A stretch of 64,000 nt of DNA, taken from assembly GCF_051020765.1 (NCBI RefSeq), contig NC_134948.1, positions 4,642,501 to 4,706,500 of the forward strand, written 5' to 3'. This document shows positions 22,801-35,401 of this stretch, piece by piece. The translations under genes and the position numbers were made by a program. The notes below the pieces were generated by a model that did no database searches, was not told where the DNA came from, and was given only the letters and a program-made list of their open reading frames with translations. Each line of letters opens with the position of its first letter. The first letter of the stretch is position 1. The stretch comes from Lasioglossum baleicum (taxonomy: Eukaryota > Arthropoda > Insecta > Hymenoptera > Halictidae).

Positions 22801-25800
22801 TCGGAATTACGCCACACACGTTTCAAAACGAAAGAAAATCGCGAACACGTCTTCTCTCGATCGCAACGCTGCTGGTCGCCGGTGTAAATTGTACATCGTG
22901 TGTGTATGCGTAAACGTGTGCGTGTGTGCTCGTTCGCGAGTGTGTTCCAATAACGACACCATTCTCTCCTTCTCTCCCTTTCGTTCGCATTCACATTCGC
23001 TCTTTCCCACGCGAGCGTGCGCGCGCGCACGCTTTCCAGTTGACCCGGCGGACTATCACGCGTAATCGAAGACGAACGTTTTCTTTCCGTGGATCGCGAA
23101 GATCCGGGGAAGTGGTTTAACACCGTCGAGGATGGAAAGCTCCTATCGATTTCCGCGATCGCTTCACTCGTTTAGGGTGAAACTTTCGGGGTAGGATAGT
23201 CGTCGAAGAAAAAGTCCTTTTCCTGGGAAACCCTGAGCGGACAGAAACGAGACGAGTCGAAGAAGAATACGATCAGAATCACACGCAAATCCTGCAAAGA
23301 TCGCCGAGGCGGCGATCGCAAAGATCATTTTCTCGAGATCCTTGGAGAAAGCATCTTGCTCGAGAGAAGATTAACGTTCGACGGCTGCTCGGGGGCAGCT
23401 GCTCTCTATCTGCCCCTCCAATGCACACAAATGATCTCTCTCTATGTGTGCATGTGTGTTTTCTTTCGGTATCTCTGGCCCGCGAAGCTGGCAGTGGACG
23501 CGGCTAGGCGCGGCGGTTTTTAAGTCGACGTTTTAAGTGATCGAAACGGAACAGAAACGACGATTGTTTACGACTGACTCCGTCCGGGGCTTGATTCGCG
23601 GTTAAAAGGTAGAATAAGTGACGCGTTTCTCGTTCGCCGTCCCTGCTGGTCTTATCTGGGACATTCGATCAGGATTCGTGGAACGAAATCGCCGAGGAAC
23701 TAGCAACGAACGAAACCTTGATCACGCGCGAAGCGGAACGAACAAAATAATCATCGTTTTTTGTTCGATTAAAATTATTTACAAATCAACGTGTCGCGTA
23801 GATCCTCCGATTACGAATGCTCGACGTAAAACGGAACATGATTGGAAAGTCTACGCTGTGGATCGCGCGCGGTCGTGAATGTACAAACGTGCACGATAAA
23901 ATACAATAAATACCATACAAACAGATTAATAAAATTATTTAGCCTAATTTAATCTACGGAACTTAATAAATAAAATAAATAGGTCCTCGATTGCTAAAAG
24001 ATATCTAAATGATATTTTCGTTCACGTCCACAGCGTCTCAGTGGTACGAGTCCACGAGTGGTCAGACAAGTCTGACTCTTTTTAACGTTCGCTCCCAGCA
24101 TTCGTTTCGCTGCTTATCTTCGCTGTTAAAGCGTCTTGTTAGCCCCTTATGTCGACAACCTCTCATCAATTTCTTCTCGAGATCTCTTGAATATCTTCGT
24201 CGCGAAATGGCAAAAAAATTATCGTACATGTTCTTACAGCTTTCTCGAATTTTCGGAATCTTTTCATAAATGCATGCAGATCCGCAGTGTAGTTAGAGGT
24301 TAATTTACATTCGAAGTACAAAAATATATACGGTGCAACATCGTTTGAATAATATCGTGGAACATTTCGCTTATCGACACGAGGGTTGAACGCGACGCGC
24401 GAACATTGCGCCCTGAACTTTGAATAGCAAAGTGTGTAACAATGGATTTGATTGTCTTTAAGTAAATAGCGAGATGGTAGCGAACGTGTTGAACGTAAAC
24501 AGCTGTTGTCCGAGGTAACCGAGGTTTCCTGCGATAGCAATTTGTACGAAACATTGCGGCGACGATACGCAATCGATAGATCCATCGGCGAGATCAAGAT
24601 TCCGTCGCGCGTTCCATTGAAGAAATTCGGATCGGGTAAAAGGAGAGTGTGGGGACAGCGACGAGACTCGATCCGACGATTAAGTACGTCCTTTGCCACG
24701 GTCGTTCCCAGAATTGTCTTCCAAACGAGCGTTAAGTACTTGTACCTTTCTCTCTCTCCCTCTCTCTTGCTCTCCCAACATCGAGTTAAACGAGCCAAAA
24801 GAACGAAACCGTAACACACGATTCCGGCAGAAGATCGGAATGCGATCGTGGGCGATTTAGTCGTTCGAGTAAAAACAGAGTACGCTCTTCTTCGGATTGA
24901 GGAACGAAAGGGAACGCACGTATATCGCGCCGTACGAAGCCGAGAGAGATTGCGGATTGCGGGCCAGTATCGCGAGGCCTGTTCGAAAACGCGGCCGTCA
25001 AGAGAAAAACGGCGGAGGCTTACAGACGATCATCGAGAAAAAACGAAGAGTCCAATTATCATAATCATCATCGAGTGTACGAGAATTAAAAAAGAAAGAT
25101 CACGGCGGCCGACTCTACTCCGAGAGCTCGGCCTACCGAGAGAGTAGCTCGCGAAACGCCAGCTGAGTATCATAACGTGTGTGTACTGACAACGAGTACG
25201 TTCGGGCTGAGTCGCGCGCGACCGGTTTCCGCGTGTAATCTCGATTCAACAACGGTTCGCGCGAGTCACCCGGTATACGGCTCTCCAAGTAACAGAACGC
25301 TCCGCGCGCGCGCTGAACGATCCGAAAAAACAGTTCTCAATCGAAACGATATAACTTTAAAACGGAGCACGATAGAATTATCAGAGAGGATCGGTCCACG
25401 CGCGGGCGTGCGACGAGAGACAGAGGTCGTTTATCCTTTTTTTTTTCTCCGGCAACGAAGAAAGAGGAAACTATCGACAGACGAATGCGAGTCAGAGGTT
25501 CGAGGCTTTCGTGGTCCAGCATCGTACACGGTTCGAGGAGCCGATCGTGTTCTCGGCCCGCGCTATTCGACGAAAGCCGTCTCTCGACCAGGACGTCGTG
25601 CCGCATAGACGATCATCGATCAGAGATTTATCGTCTACCGTTGTCTAGCACCTTCCACTTTGAATCTCCGGTCGAGGATCGTCGATCCGGTCCACCCCTT
25701 TGCGAATTTACCTCGAGCTTTGTTCGGCAAAGCGACTCTGAAAATCTGGACCGCAAAGAGCTATGGGGTCCTGGGGTAGTCGAGACACAACGATCGTTCG

Positions 25801-26035
25801 AAATTGGTCGCAGGCGACGCGCGAGAGCACGAGCAGCAGCTAATCGGTATACTGTAACAGACAAACAAAACTGAAACACGGAGATAGAAGAACGGTGTAG
25901 AAAAAGCTGATATATATATCGAAGATATTCGCTGGTCACGCTAGACAGAGACGCAGAGATACGAGGGGATAATAGAAAGAGTGGGATTCTTTCTCTAGAT
26001 TCGCGAAGAACAGAGTGTGGTATATAGAGATAAAA

Positions 26036-26067
26036 CGAGAGGGGGTGGTGGTGGTGGTGGTTTTTTT
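26036..26067 (+). repeat. (GGT)n repeat downstream of the PMCA proximal stop
   Basis: GGGGGTGGTGGTGGTGGTGG then a T run. In transcript orientation it is an ACC repeat about 65 nt after the stop codon at 26128, so probably in the 3'UTR of the ETSI isoform. Confidence 0.8.
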
Positions 26068-26127
26068 CGAGGGGTGAGGGAGAAAGAGTTTGGGGGTTGT
26101 GTAGAGTGGCGACACGCAAAGCTGCCT

Positions 26128-26697
26128 TTAAATGCTGGTCTCATGCACGAGCTTCGTCAATTCCGGGAGGGCCAGATTATTGGAGCTGAGAAGCGGGGAG
26201 TTTCCGGTGATGGTGGTGGTGTTGTCTCTGCTGTTGCTACTCGGCATCTGCGTATGGTTGGTTTGGCTCGGGTTGGCGCTATTGGATGAGGATCTATTGT
26301 CATTGGTGGTGGTGGTGGTTGCAGTGGTGGTAGTGGTAGTGTTGTGAATGGTATTATGATGGTTGTAAGCGTTGTTGCCGGGTCCGGAGATGGTGAGCAA
26401 CAGCGGCGACGTGGAAACGGCGCTGTTGCTGTTGATCCTGGCCGCAGCGTGGTCCGCAACCGTGTTCGCAATCGCCGTGGCTGTGTTAGCAGTGTCGGCC
26501 CCCTTGGCCGGCAACCTGCCGATGCCGATCACCGCGGTGTTTGTCGGGTCTTCGTCAATGTATGTGAAGTCAGAGAATGGTCGGGGCCCGGTGTGGCTGC
26601 GTGAGCTGCGCATACTGTGTAAGCTGTGTAAACTATGGACAGAGCGACGCTCCTCCAAATCTTCCAGAGTCGACTTGAACGCTCTGATTACTCGAAG
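26128..26697 (-). CDS. PMCA: PMCA proximal terminal exon (isoform ending ETSI)
   Basis: This is 570 nt including TAA at 26130-26128, and joins exon 12 in phase 0 after acceptor CTTTTGCAG. It encodes LRVIRAFKSTLEDLEERRSV, the second half of a calmodulin-binding helix (the family motif is IRVV.AF), then HSLHSLHSMRSSRSHTGPRP and FSDFTYIDEDP. About 130 low-complexity residues rich in Thr, Asn, Ser and Ala follow, before ALPELTKLVHETSI. The last four residues, ETSI, fit the class I PDZ ligand rule (Thr at -2, hydrophobic at 0), as in the b-type tails of vertebrate PMCAs. It adds 189 residues, for a protein of 1292. The Thr and Asn tracts are coded by ACC/CAC/AAC repeats. Confidence 0.9.
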   Translation of the reverse strand, partial: LRVIRAFKSTLEDLEERRSVHSLHSLHSMRSSRSHTGPRPFSDFTYIDEDPTNTAVIGIGRLPAKGADTANTATAIANTVADHAAARINSNSAVSTSPLLLTISGPGNNAYNHHNTIHNTTTTTTATTTTTNDNRSSSNSANPSQTNHTQMPSSNSRDNTTTITGNSPLLSSNNLALPELTKLVHETSI

Positions 26698-27420
26698 CTG
26701 CAAAAGACAGGGAACAAGGACGTTCTAATCAGGAGAGCGAGGAGCTAAGCTAGCGACACACAAGCACGCCCATCTTTTTTTTTTTCTTTCTTTTCGCCCG
26801 AGACTGTGTGTGTTTTTGTTTGTTGGCGAGCTCTCCGCTGGGGCCTCGCGATTGTGTTACGCGGCTGGCTCGACGTTTCTTTCTCCCGTGTACAAATGTA
26901 TACAGGCTCTCCCATCGGACTCGATCGCCGCCAATACCACGCTTCACCGTTAACAATCAGAAGAAATCTCGGAGGGAAACACGATCGGATTCAAAGTGGC
27001 AAACGCTATGGCTGAGCAACATTTTTCTTTTCGGAGATTTCGAGGCCATCGATCTTTCAGTTTTCTACGTAATTGTTTACATGGAACTTTATACACGAAT
27101 ACATAAATAAATTGTTATTCAATAAAATTAACTACTTCAATGCAAGATGCATATTTTCTAATGTAGACGAGATTGCAAGTACTGTATGATCTTGGCGTGA
27201 AGAAAATAATTTTCTTTGTAGATTTCTTTCAGTCTCGTTAGAAAATGTCGACAGCCTTGAAACGTTGCAAAATGTCGCTCTGAGAACAATTATTTGCCCA
27301 GCACAATATTCACCGCTTGAAACCTAATCGTGATTTCCTCCGACATCTCTTTTCATTGTCAATAATAAGCAAGGTATTCAAAGAGCTCGAATTAGATGAG
27401 ACACCCTGTATACATATAAT

Positions 27421-27568
27421 CAGGGTGTCTTCGAGAACAGGCGAATTTATGCGACGACACAAGCGTCGACTATACTTAGAGAATGCGTTGTAGGACACTG
27501 TCCTGCCTCAAACAAAATCAAAAATAGATTCGCCTATTCTCGAGCTGTACAGTTCCGAGAACACCCTG
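27421..27568. mobile_element. 148-bp MITE, CAGGGTGT ends
   Basis: Left CAGGGTGTCTTCGAGAACAG and right, reverse-complemented, CAGGGTGTTCTCGGAACTGT, both reach a GGCGAAT(C/T) inner segment. A further CACCCTG end lies directly before it (27402-27408) and another element directly after, so three element ends abut here. There is no coding capacity. Confidence 0.7.
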
Positions 27569-27583
27569 TATACATATATATTC

Positions 27584-27830
27584 GTAAGGTGAGCCACAAA
27601 AATGGGAACGCCTGAACCTCAGTAAAAATGCAGATTTCCGCGACGTTTCATGCAAAATAAAAATTGTCTGCATTCATGTCAAGGTGCAAAAGCTACATAC
27701 AGACATTTACTTCTTTCCTCAATAATTTTACTATAAGCTGGAGATAATGCAACTTAAACTCTGAAAATTCGCAATCCGCTAATCTTCGAACAGAAAAATT
27801 TCGGCGTTCCGTGTCGCGTGACTCACCCTG
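27584..27830. mobile_element. diverged MITE of about 247 bp, CAGGGTGAGTCAC end
   Basis: The right end, reverse-complemented, reads CAGGGTGAGTCACGCGACAC then GGAACGCC. The left end has AAGGTGAGCCAC then GGAACGCC. Inner similarity is moderate. A TA follows the right end. Confidence 0.55.
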
Positions 27831-29640
27831 TATAAACGCATTTATGACACAGTCCGGCTTAGTGCAACAAGTTCAAAAAAAAAAAAAAAAAGAAAAAGAA
27901 AAGATAGAACGGTATCAGCATTAACGTTTACGAGTCTCTCGCTAAAATCCTATAATATTAAACAAACAATTGCACTAATCCGGTCTGTGGGTGGTTATGA
28001 TCGTTTCGGTGCTGGCAATCCGGATGACGGTGATCGGTGCACGCTGTTCTAGTCGTTGGTTCTTTCGGTGCGTTTTCCTCGTACTTCCCGGTTCTCTTGC
28101 GGGGCTTTGCTTCTCGTATTGAAGAAGTTTTTTCTTTGTGTACGTGTCTGTGTATATTATGTATATTCGTGTCTGTGTTTTGCGTTCCCTCCGGAACGAG
28201 TATACGAGGTTGTACGGGTCTGGGTGTATGTATGTTGCACACGTTGGTGGATCGTTCTCTCTTGGTAGTCTTGGACTTGGTTGCATTTCACCCGAGTTCA
28301 CAGGTTAGTCAGGCTTTCACGGAGGGTGGGTGGTGTGTTCGCTACTACGTCGCCTAGCAATAGGCCGAGAACAACGTTCACTGTGGCGGTACAACATGCG
28401 CGCATCTACCTTTTACTGTGCGTACCTATCTAGATAACTGTATTGGGAAAGCCGCAGGGATCGTTCGCAGGGGAGGCAAACAAACGGGAGCCCGAGAGAT
28501 CGTTCTGTATCTACTTGCGCTGAATGTGGACGTCGGACTGCGTCTACAAACGACCGAGGAGTCATCCGGCTGAGACACTCGCAGCGCCCGGTGGACCGAC
28601 AAAGCTGTACAAAATTACGTTAATAATAAAAGTACGTTATCAATTACAGACAGAACCGTTTTCGGGATTGTCTAGCTTTAGAAATTGGTCCTCGTCACAG
28701 CGAGTCACTTTAATATTCGGATGCAATGCAAGTTTTCCTTCCTCGCCTCAGATAAAGCGTGGCAAGGTAAAAATCGTACAGTGTCCGAATATCGAAGGGA
28801 CTCACAGCAGTTGCTAGGACGACCAACTACCCTTGTAGGGGACGTTTCACACGTTCAGCTATTTTACAGGAGCGGTCCACCATGCGAAGCGTCGTTCCAG
28901 AAGCGCAGTCCTCGGCCGAACGTCTCCTCGCGAGTCTGACGGGTTCGGCAGCAGCATCTTCTTCTCCAGAGGAGGACCCAAGGCAGCTTGCACCGTGCCG
29001 TAGCACTCGATGCTTCCGCGAACCCTTCAGGTCGCGGTTTACGAAGGCAAAAGTGACTCAGCCTCGTTGGATGCTAATTGGCGGTGTGACACGTTTCAGT
29101 GACACGTGTAACGAGGTAATCAGCCTGAAAGCCTTGGCGCAACAGCGTTAAATCAAAAACGGGAGTGAAGAGGTTCTAGACTGAAGGGTCAGAACCTTGT
29201 TCGGGATAGTCTAGAACCGAGGTGGGACTGAAATCGACCCGCCTCGTTGGATCTCACTAATTCTCACGCCTAGTCTGTCCCCGAAGGGACAACCGGGTAG
29301 GATGGCACGTAGAAACCTGTCCGAAACGGTCTTATGGACACCTAGACCGGAGGAGAGGACCTCTCGGATTGAGTGAGTCTTCTCGGAGGACTTCTACATA
29401 TTCTAGACGACTGCCTGGGAACCGAATTTCCCGTTAGGCTAATTCCAATTAGGAATGGTCCGCGACAGTCCTGAACCGAACATATGTATTTTCTTTTTTC
29501 TTTGATGAAGCACACGCTTGACCAGCGACCCGTCGATCACGACGAGCACAGAGGGGACAGAGAGTATTCAGCGTGAAATCATTGGCGACAGAGTGAAGCG
29601 AGTAGAGTAGTCAGTGAAGAAGGGACTGTGTTGTGTATAA

Positions 29641-29822
29641 TTCTGAAAAGAGAAAGAGATAGACAGACAGACAGAGACAGAGTGAGACAGAGTAAGACAC
29701 AGATACACAATAAATATATATATATGTATATATACACACATATATATACATATATACAGAGAGAGAGAGAATGAGAGAGAAACAGAGATAGATGGACAGA
29801 GAGAAAGAGAGAGAGCATTAGT
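29641..29822 (+). repeat. compound GA, CAGA and TA repeat
   Basis: Purine-rich GACAGACAGA segments flank a TATATA/CACATATA block at about 29710-29757. Confidence 0.85.
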
Positions 29823-31513
29823 GACATCATAAATAGAATTCGGTAGTCATGCTACTCAACCATTCAATGTTGCTTGATAAATCGCTTTCCCACTCGGGAA
29901 ATATTTCTGTTCGCCGGTTCTCATTGGTAAATATCCCAGTACTTACACGCGGTGTACTCGAGAAACAATGTGTCCCGGACTCTTCTCAGTTCCGGTAGAC
30001 TTCGGAGGGAGAGGGGGCGAACAACATTTCGGGCGAATCTTTCGCTTGTGCTCCTCCGATGATCATTCTCCCCGATCGTTCCGTCGATCCCGGATCGAGG
30101 CACGGGTAAATCGGGAAAACCGTTCGTACACAAGCCAACTATAGATGCTTCCGCTCGACGCGATTCTCGTCGGTCTGTTTTAGGAGGCACACACACACGG
30201 ACACACACAACTCGCACGCCAACAAAACACAGACAACCCACTGCAAGTCAACCACCCTTATCTATAGTCGCGGCGTGTTAATGGTAATACGCACACGCAA
30301 TGCGCACACGGAACACTCGTGCACACGCACACTCGCACACCGAACCACGAGAGAGAGAGAGAGAGGGACGGGCGTCTCTCGGCTATCCTGGACGGGCACA
30401 GGCTCCTCGGGGCACTGTGAGCGGAGCCAGAGCTTACGTTCGAAGCGAACGGAATCGTGACGTCCAGGAACGCTTCGGGATGGAGTTAATCACACGGCGA
30501 CTTCGAGCGCGGTTGTTGCTGAGCAAAGATGAAGGATGAACACACTCGGATTCGTAAGAAGTAAATGAACGAAAAGCGTGGCGAGCGTGTGCACTGACCT
30601 AACGCCTATAATACTGAATGTAGCAATTAGACTGCGGATCTTTATGCGAGATAGAAATGTTTTGTATAATATCTTGAATCTTTCGATCTTCAATTTCTTT
30701 ATAAATGCATAGAAAGATCCACGGTCTAATAATAATACTGAAACGAAGGTAACTTTGCTCAGCGATAATCGCGCGTTAAATCGCCGTGGACCTCGAAGCT
30801 CGAGAGAGCCCACTGATGGAAGTTAGGTGACAGAAGCTGATGGATCGACACGCTTGCGGATGGGAGAGAGTTCGACTGGTCTTCGACAAGAATGCGGGCG
30901 AAACAAACGCAAAGCAAGATACAAGAAACACGAAACAAGAAAATAAGCAGCACGACGCGGCGTGGATAAAAGAGAGAACGTTCTACAGATTGTTCTCTGG
31001 AGACAGTTTTCTTTTAACCATCGCTGCGACGGCGGTTGTGGTGGTAGTAGTGTATCCATGAAGACACAACGGCGTGAAACGACACAAGTAGTGGGCGCGG
31101 GAATACACGTAGCACACAATCATGTCAGACAGAGCTAGGCTACTGAACAAGGAGCGAGGGGGGTCGGTGGCACTGACACCAGCCAGCAGCAGAGACCAGC
31201 CGAAAAACCCCCCTGGCCAGACACAAAAACACAGTGCTGTCACGAAGCATCCGTCGCCGTCGACCTGGTCCGATCATTGCGCACCAAAGAAAAATCAAGT
31301 AGCAGAAACACCACACTGGAATCTTCCTAACGTCGCACCTGGAGCACGTCCGCTGTCTATACTTCTAGACACCAACAAGGTTTATTCTGGTTGTTCCGTT
31401 TTATCAATTATACTGTGCAAAAATCCAGAAGGAGAACACCAGAACACCCTCTTAAAGCCTTCGCAGCCTGGCATCGATTTGGAATTATTCTCTCAACGTT
31501 CTGCAAGCACTTC

Positions 31514-31800
31514 AGCTACAGTGGCTGTACACTAAGTGTTCGTACACCTTTCCGAAACGAATAACTTCTTCAAAATTTGAAATAACGAAAATTTAGAAGG
31601 TGTCTTTGGTACGACTAAGTAAGTTATATGCATGTACAAAGTTCCATCGAAATCGATCAAGGTTTGTAAGTTTTATTGTAGGAATCTGCGATTTTTAAAT
31701 GAATCGCAAACACCTCAAAGATTTCTACATCTTACAATGCCCACAGAAACGGAACTGTCTACATGTATATAACTTACGAAATGTAACGTAAGCTTTTTGC
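31514..31800. mobile_element. Tc1-like terminal repeat remnant
   Basis: CAGTGGCTGTACACTAAGTGTTCGTACACC preceded by TA is the style of a Tc1-family end (CAGTG...AAGTATTCG.ACAC). Degenerate AT-rich DNA without an open frame follows to about 31800. I found no matching opposite end, so this is a truncated remnant. The boundary at 31800 is approximate. Confidence 0.4.
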
Positions 31801-32756
31801 TCGTAGATTGCAACGCTTGTGGAATGTTGGAGAAATCATTACAAACGGACACAGTTTACAGCGGAAGGCCTTAACCGTGTCGATGATAGCGGTTACCTGG
31901 CAGAGAACGTGTTTACGAGGACTCCGAAGTGTACGTCAACGTTTGGAGAGAAGAGGAGCGATCCTTGGAGGAGAATCCTTGAGGGAGCGATATTTGGAGG
32001 AAGATTGGAGAGTGTCAGAGAGAGGCCAGGTTCGACGGCGACGTTTCTCGATCGCCGCGAATCACGTACGTCGAGGATATCCCGTCCTGTGTGTATGCGT
32101 ACGTGACGACGGCGAGGTCGACGGAACAACGGTATCTTAAACGGCAGGCGATGCGATCTACTATGAGCTACGTACTTGTTTGTACTCCGACAGGATAAGT
32201 GTGGCGGCGGGCAAGACTGCCGCCCCGTTATACCTCAGTCTCCCGAATGGGTTCCGCTGGCTAACAAACACCATAAATCATACCATCAGTCTTAATTATA
32301 TCTATCCTCTCCTTAGCGTCGATAACGTTTTTTTTTTTTACAGCGTGTTTTCTTGTATTTTTTTTCTTTTGATTTCTTTTTAGTCTGTTTCTGAGTTAGG
32401 CGTTCTGAGTCATCCGTTGCACGCTGGGCGTAGTGAGTGTGTGTCCCAGGATATTTTAGTTTCTCTTTGTTTTCGTTTTTTCTCTATACCTTTGAAAAGC
32501 TTCACGTGGGCCTGCTGAACAGGAGTTCCGCGGGTGTGCGTATCTGTGCAAAGGGCTCTCTGCTTTTGCCTTGGGTTCTGGAGGCTCTAAACAGTTTTCT
32601 ACGTTGATCGTTAACCTCGGAACAGCCCTGCGAGAAAGTTTCAAGTTTCGCGATCGACACAGGAACGCCAAACGGCCATTTTGAAGTATCTGGAGCCTCC
32701 AGTTCCCGTCAGAGAGCCCGCGAAGAAGTGTTTTCCAGCGTGAACCAATGCAAATC

Positions 32757-32758
32757 AA

Positions 32759-32795
<37 letters not shown>

Positions 32796-32806
32796 ATATA
32801 TATAAA
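32757..32806 (+). repeat. (TA)n microsatellite
   Basis: TA run with short TTTATA and TAATATA interruptions. Confidence 0.85.
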
Positions 32807-35373
32807 TAGAAACTGACTGCCAATTCGTACAAATATGCCCCTGTGTGAAGAGTTTCGCTGAGCTTCGTCGTGTACACAACAGACAAACAGACGGACAAAC
32901 ATACAGACAGACACAGACTGACACGAACACGGACAGACAAACGTTACAGACAGACGGACAAACAGACTGTGTTGTTGCACATACATCACAGACGCACGCA
33001 CATCGAGAGACACACGATGCGTTTGGCGATGCATACACCACTGCATAACAGGTTAATGGTAACCACAGCAAACGGCACACTGCAACGATTAAAAAACAGA
33101 AATGAAAATAGAGACAGAGACAGAAAGTAGTGGCACAGAGAGAGAGAGAAAGAGAGCAGGGGCTCTCAACTTTTCTCAGGACTAAGGGAGTAGTATAGCA
33201 GCAGGAAACTCGGTGAAAAGTGGCTTCGGAGGATTAGCTTCGTTTCCGGCCCTTTTGGTTTCGATCACCGATCACACGTTTGTTGTTGTTTGTTTTTTCT
33301 TTCTGTGTTGGCGATTGCACGATTGGAACGTGTTCCGTCCGCATGCAGAGCTTTCACACGCATTACACACGCACAAGGTACTCTGGGGGAGCGGGCTTTG
33401 CCGGTGGTGCGGGGCGGTATGCTTTTGTCGCAGGTGCATCGTATCTCTTAATATTCACCGCGGCTGCTCGATAGGCGCGAGCCCTTATCGAGCGGACGCT
33501 CTACTTCCCGTACAAGGCGGACCAATAGAAATTGCCGTTTTCTGGTTCGAACGTAATTTCGATTGGCTCGTCTCGCACCGGTTCCTGTCGTCGGCTACCG
33601 CCGGCCTCGACGGAGAGATGTGAACAAGCATGTAGAACCTCTGACAGTGTTTAAGGTGTCTTGGCAATATTTGCGCAGGAATCCCGAAGCGATTCTCAGC
33701 GCTAACAAACAACTCTGAACGCGGTGATCACAGACTTTCTTTCTTTTTCGTTTCTGACTGGCACGCGCCGTGCCGGGGAACCGGTTGTGGCAACCACCGA
33801 GGCTATCCGTTCGCGTTATCCGCTCGAAGAAAAGAATCCCAACTCGACGAGGTTTTCTACGATGACATACATACAGCTGATGTATCTGCTGTCTGCCGGC
33901 ATTGTACAAAAGCCAGTTAGAAAGGAAGGAAGACCGTCGCAAGTCCTTTCCCAATTGATTGTCTCGGGACGAGTTCGGAGAAACGTTCGAACGACGGATA
34001 ACGCGAGAACGGATAGCGATCTCGTCTCTAGATTTCGGCTAGTCCTCCGAGGATCTTTCAGCAGCTCCCCAGCACGGTGCTTGCCCAGTTAAGAGTCTCC
34101 GGAAAATGGAAAGTAAGCCATGTCGTAGCTCGATGATTCTTGTCGTCAAACAGAATCCTCCCCTGAAACTGAAACTGACGTGTGATTGACCGGTAGAGAG
34201 AAAAAAGAGAGAGCGAGACAGACAGAGAGATAGAGTAGAGGAATCAAAAATAATTCTAGGCCGGTTGTATATCCTGTGTAGAGAGAAGAGAGGGGGGTTC
34301 AGAGAAGGGAGAAAACTGAGAAGACGTCGACACGCGATCGACGTGTAAAATCATTGTTTGCAGGGGTTCGAAGAAAACGAAAAATCAATTAATTAATCGT
34401 GGGGGTGGGGGGGGGGGGTTGTCTGGGGGGAGAGAATAATCATAATAATAAATAGTACCTTGTCGCGCGTGTATGTGTGTCCTGCACACATATATACCCA
34501 TACACATACATATACGCGTACACATACGCGCATGCATGTCACATACACGTGTGTATATATACATATATCTACGTATATAGACGTATATACGGGCAAATTG
34601 TATACGTACATACAGACGCACAGACGTGCATGCAACACCTCAGAATTCAACGTAAACGGGGGCCGGAGAAAGAAACAAAATCAGGTGGAGAACTGGGTCG
34701 AGAAGATTCGTGGATTTTGGTAGAGGGTTGTCCCTTCGAACGGGGCAGGGTCTATTGTATGCCACCCCTACCTACAACTTTTTTAAGAGAAACAGAGAAG
34801 CAGGCTCTTCTCCGGTTCGTTATAAATGAAATCGTTTCTGCGCGGGTGGCATACAGTGCACCAACACGTTCAACTCGAGTCCTCGAGTCTTCGAGAAAGT
34901 TTGCGACGGCTCTCGAACAGTTTTCGCCTAGAGCAGTCTATTACTCGACGAGCCACCGCGATCGCTGCAAATATAAATTGTCCTTACGAATAATTTGTCA
35001 CACCGAAAGCAAAAAACAGGAGCGGCTATATCAACGCTTGGCGTGGCGCCGTGTGGTATACTGTACAGTCAGCGAAGAGTACCAAAAAATCATTGGCAAG
35101 TTGAACGTGTCGTTTCCAAAGGAGACAAAGCAGTATCGAAGGAGAAGCCTGTTGGCGCCGATCGAACAGATTAGTACAATTTATCGTCCAATGAAATGTT
35201 CGAAGCCAACAGGTCGAGTAGAAGGGGTAGCGAATTTTGGGATAAGACTTTCCACGATTTTCTCCGAAGACAACTGTGCACACTGTGCAACGCGGAGAGG
35301 TTCCTGGCTTCACCATAAATGAGCCACTCATCTGTCAGATAATCGATCAGCTCCTCAAAATAAAAAGAAAATT

Positions 35374-35401
35374 GTTCCTTACATTATAAAATGTAAGGAA
35401 C
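35374..35401. repeat. small perfect hairpin, 12-bp stem
   Basis: GTTCCTTACATT, loop ATAA, AATGTAAGGAAC. It is an isolated palindrome in AT-rich intron sequence with no other signal around it. Confidence 0.7.

Larger units (their letters stand above)
19221..26127 (-). other. PMCA 3' region between the ETSI stop and the micro-exon at 19152
   Basis: Holds the element at 19341-19800 and otherwise unique-looking CpG-rich DNA (20.2-21.6 kb, 22.8-26.1 kb) with no further exon recognised. Part of it must be 3'UTR of the ETSI isoform; TTTATT (AATAAA in transcript sense) appears only far away, for example near 22537. A 217-codon minus-strand open frame (24166-24819) has no recognisable features. Confidence 0.6.

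Noticed and set aside
24166..24819. 217-codon minus-strand open frame
   Set aside because: No domain, membrane segment or compositional sign of coding; it fits a chance frame in CpG-rich DNA.
31122..31535. 137-codon plus-strand open frame of mixed composition
   Set aside because: The most protein-like of the minor frames, but no domain, no splice or promoter support, and it runs into a Tc1-like remnant; left unannotated.
34477..35322. 281-codon plus-strand open frame
   Set aside because: Its first third is translated TA/CA microsatellite (YTYIYAY...), and the rest has no features and is on the strand opposite the gene.
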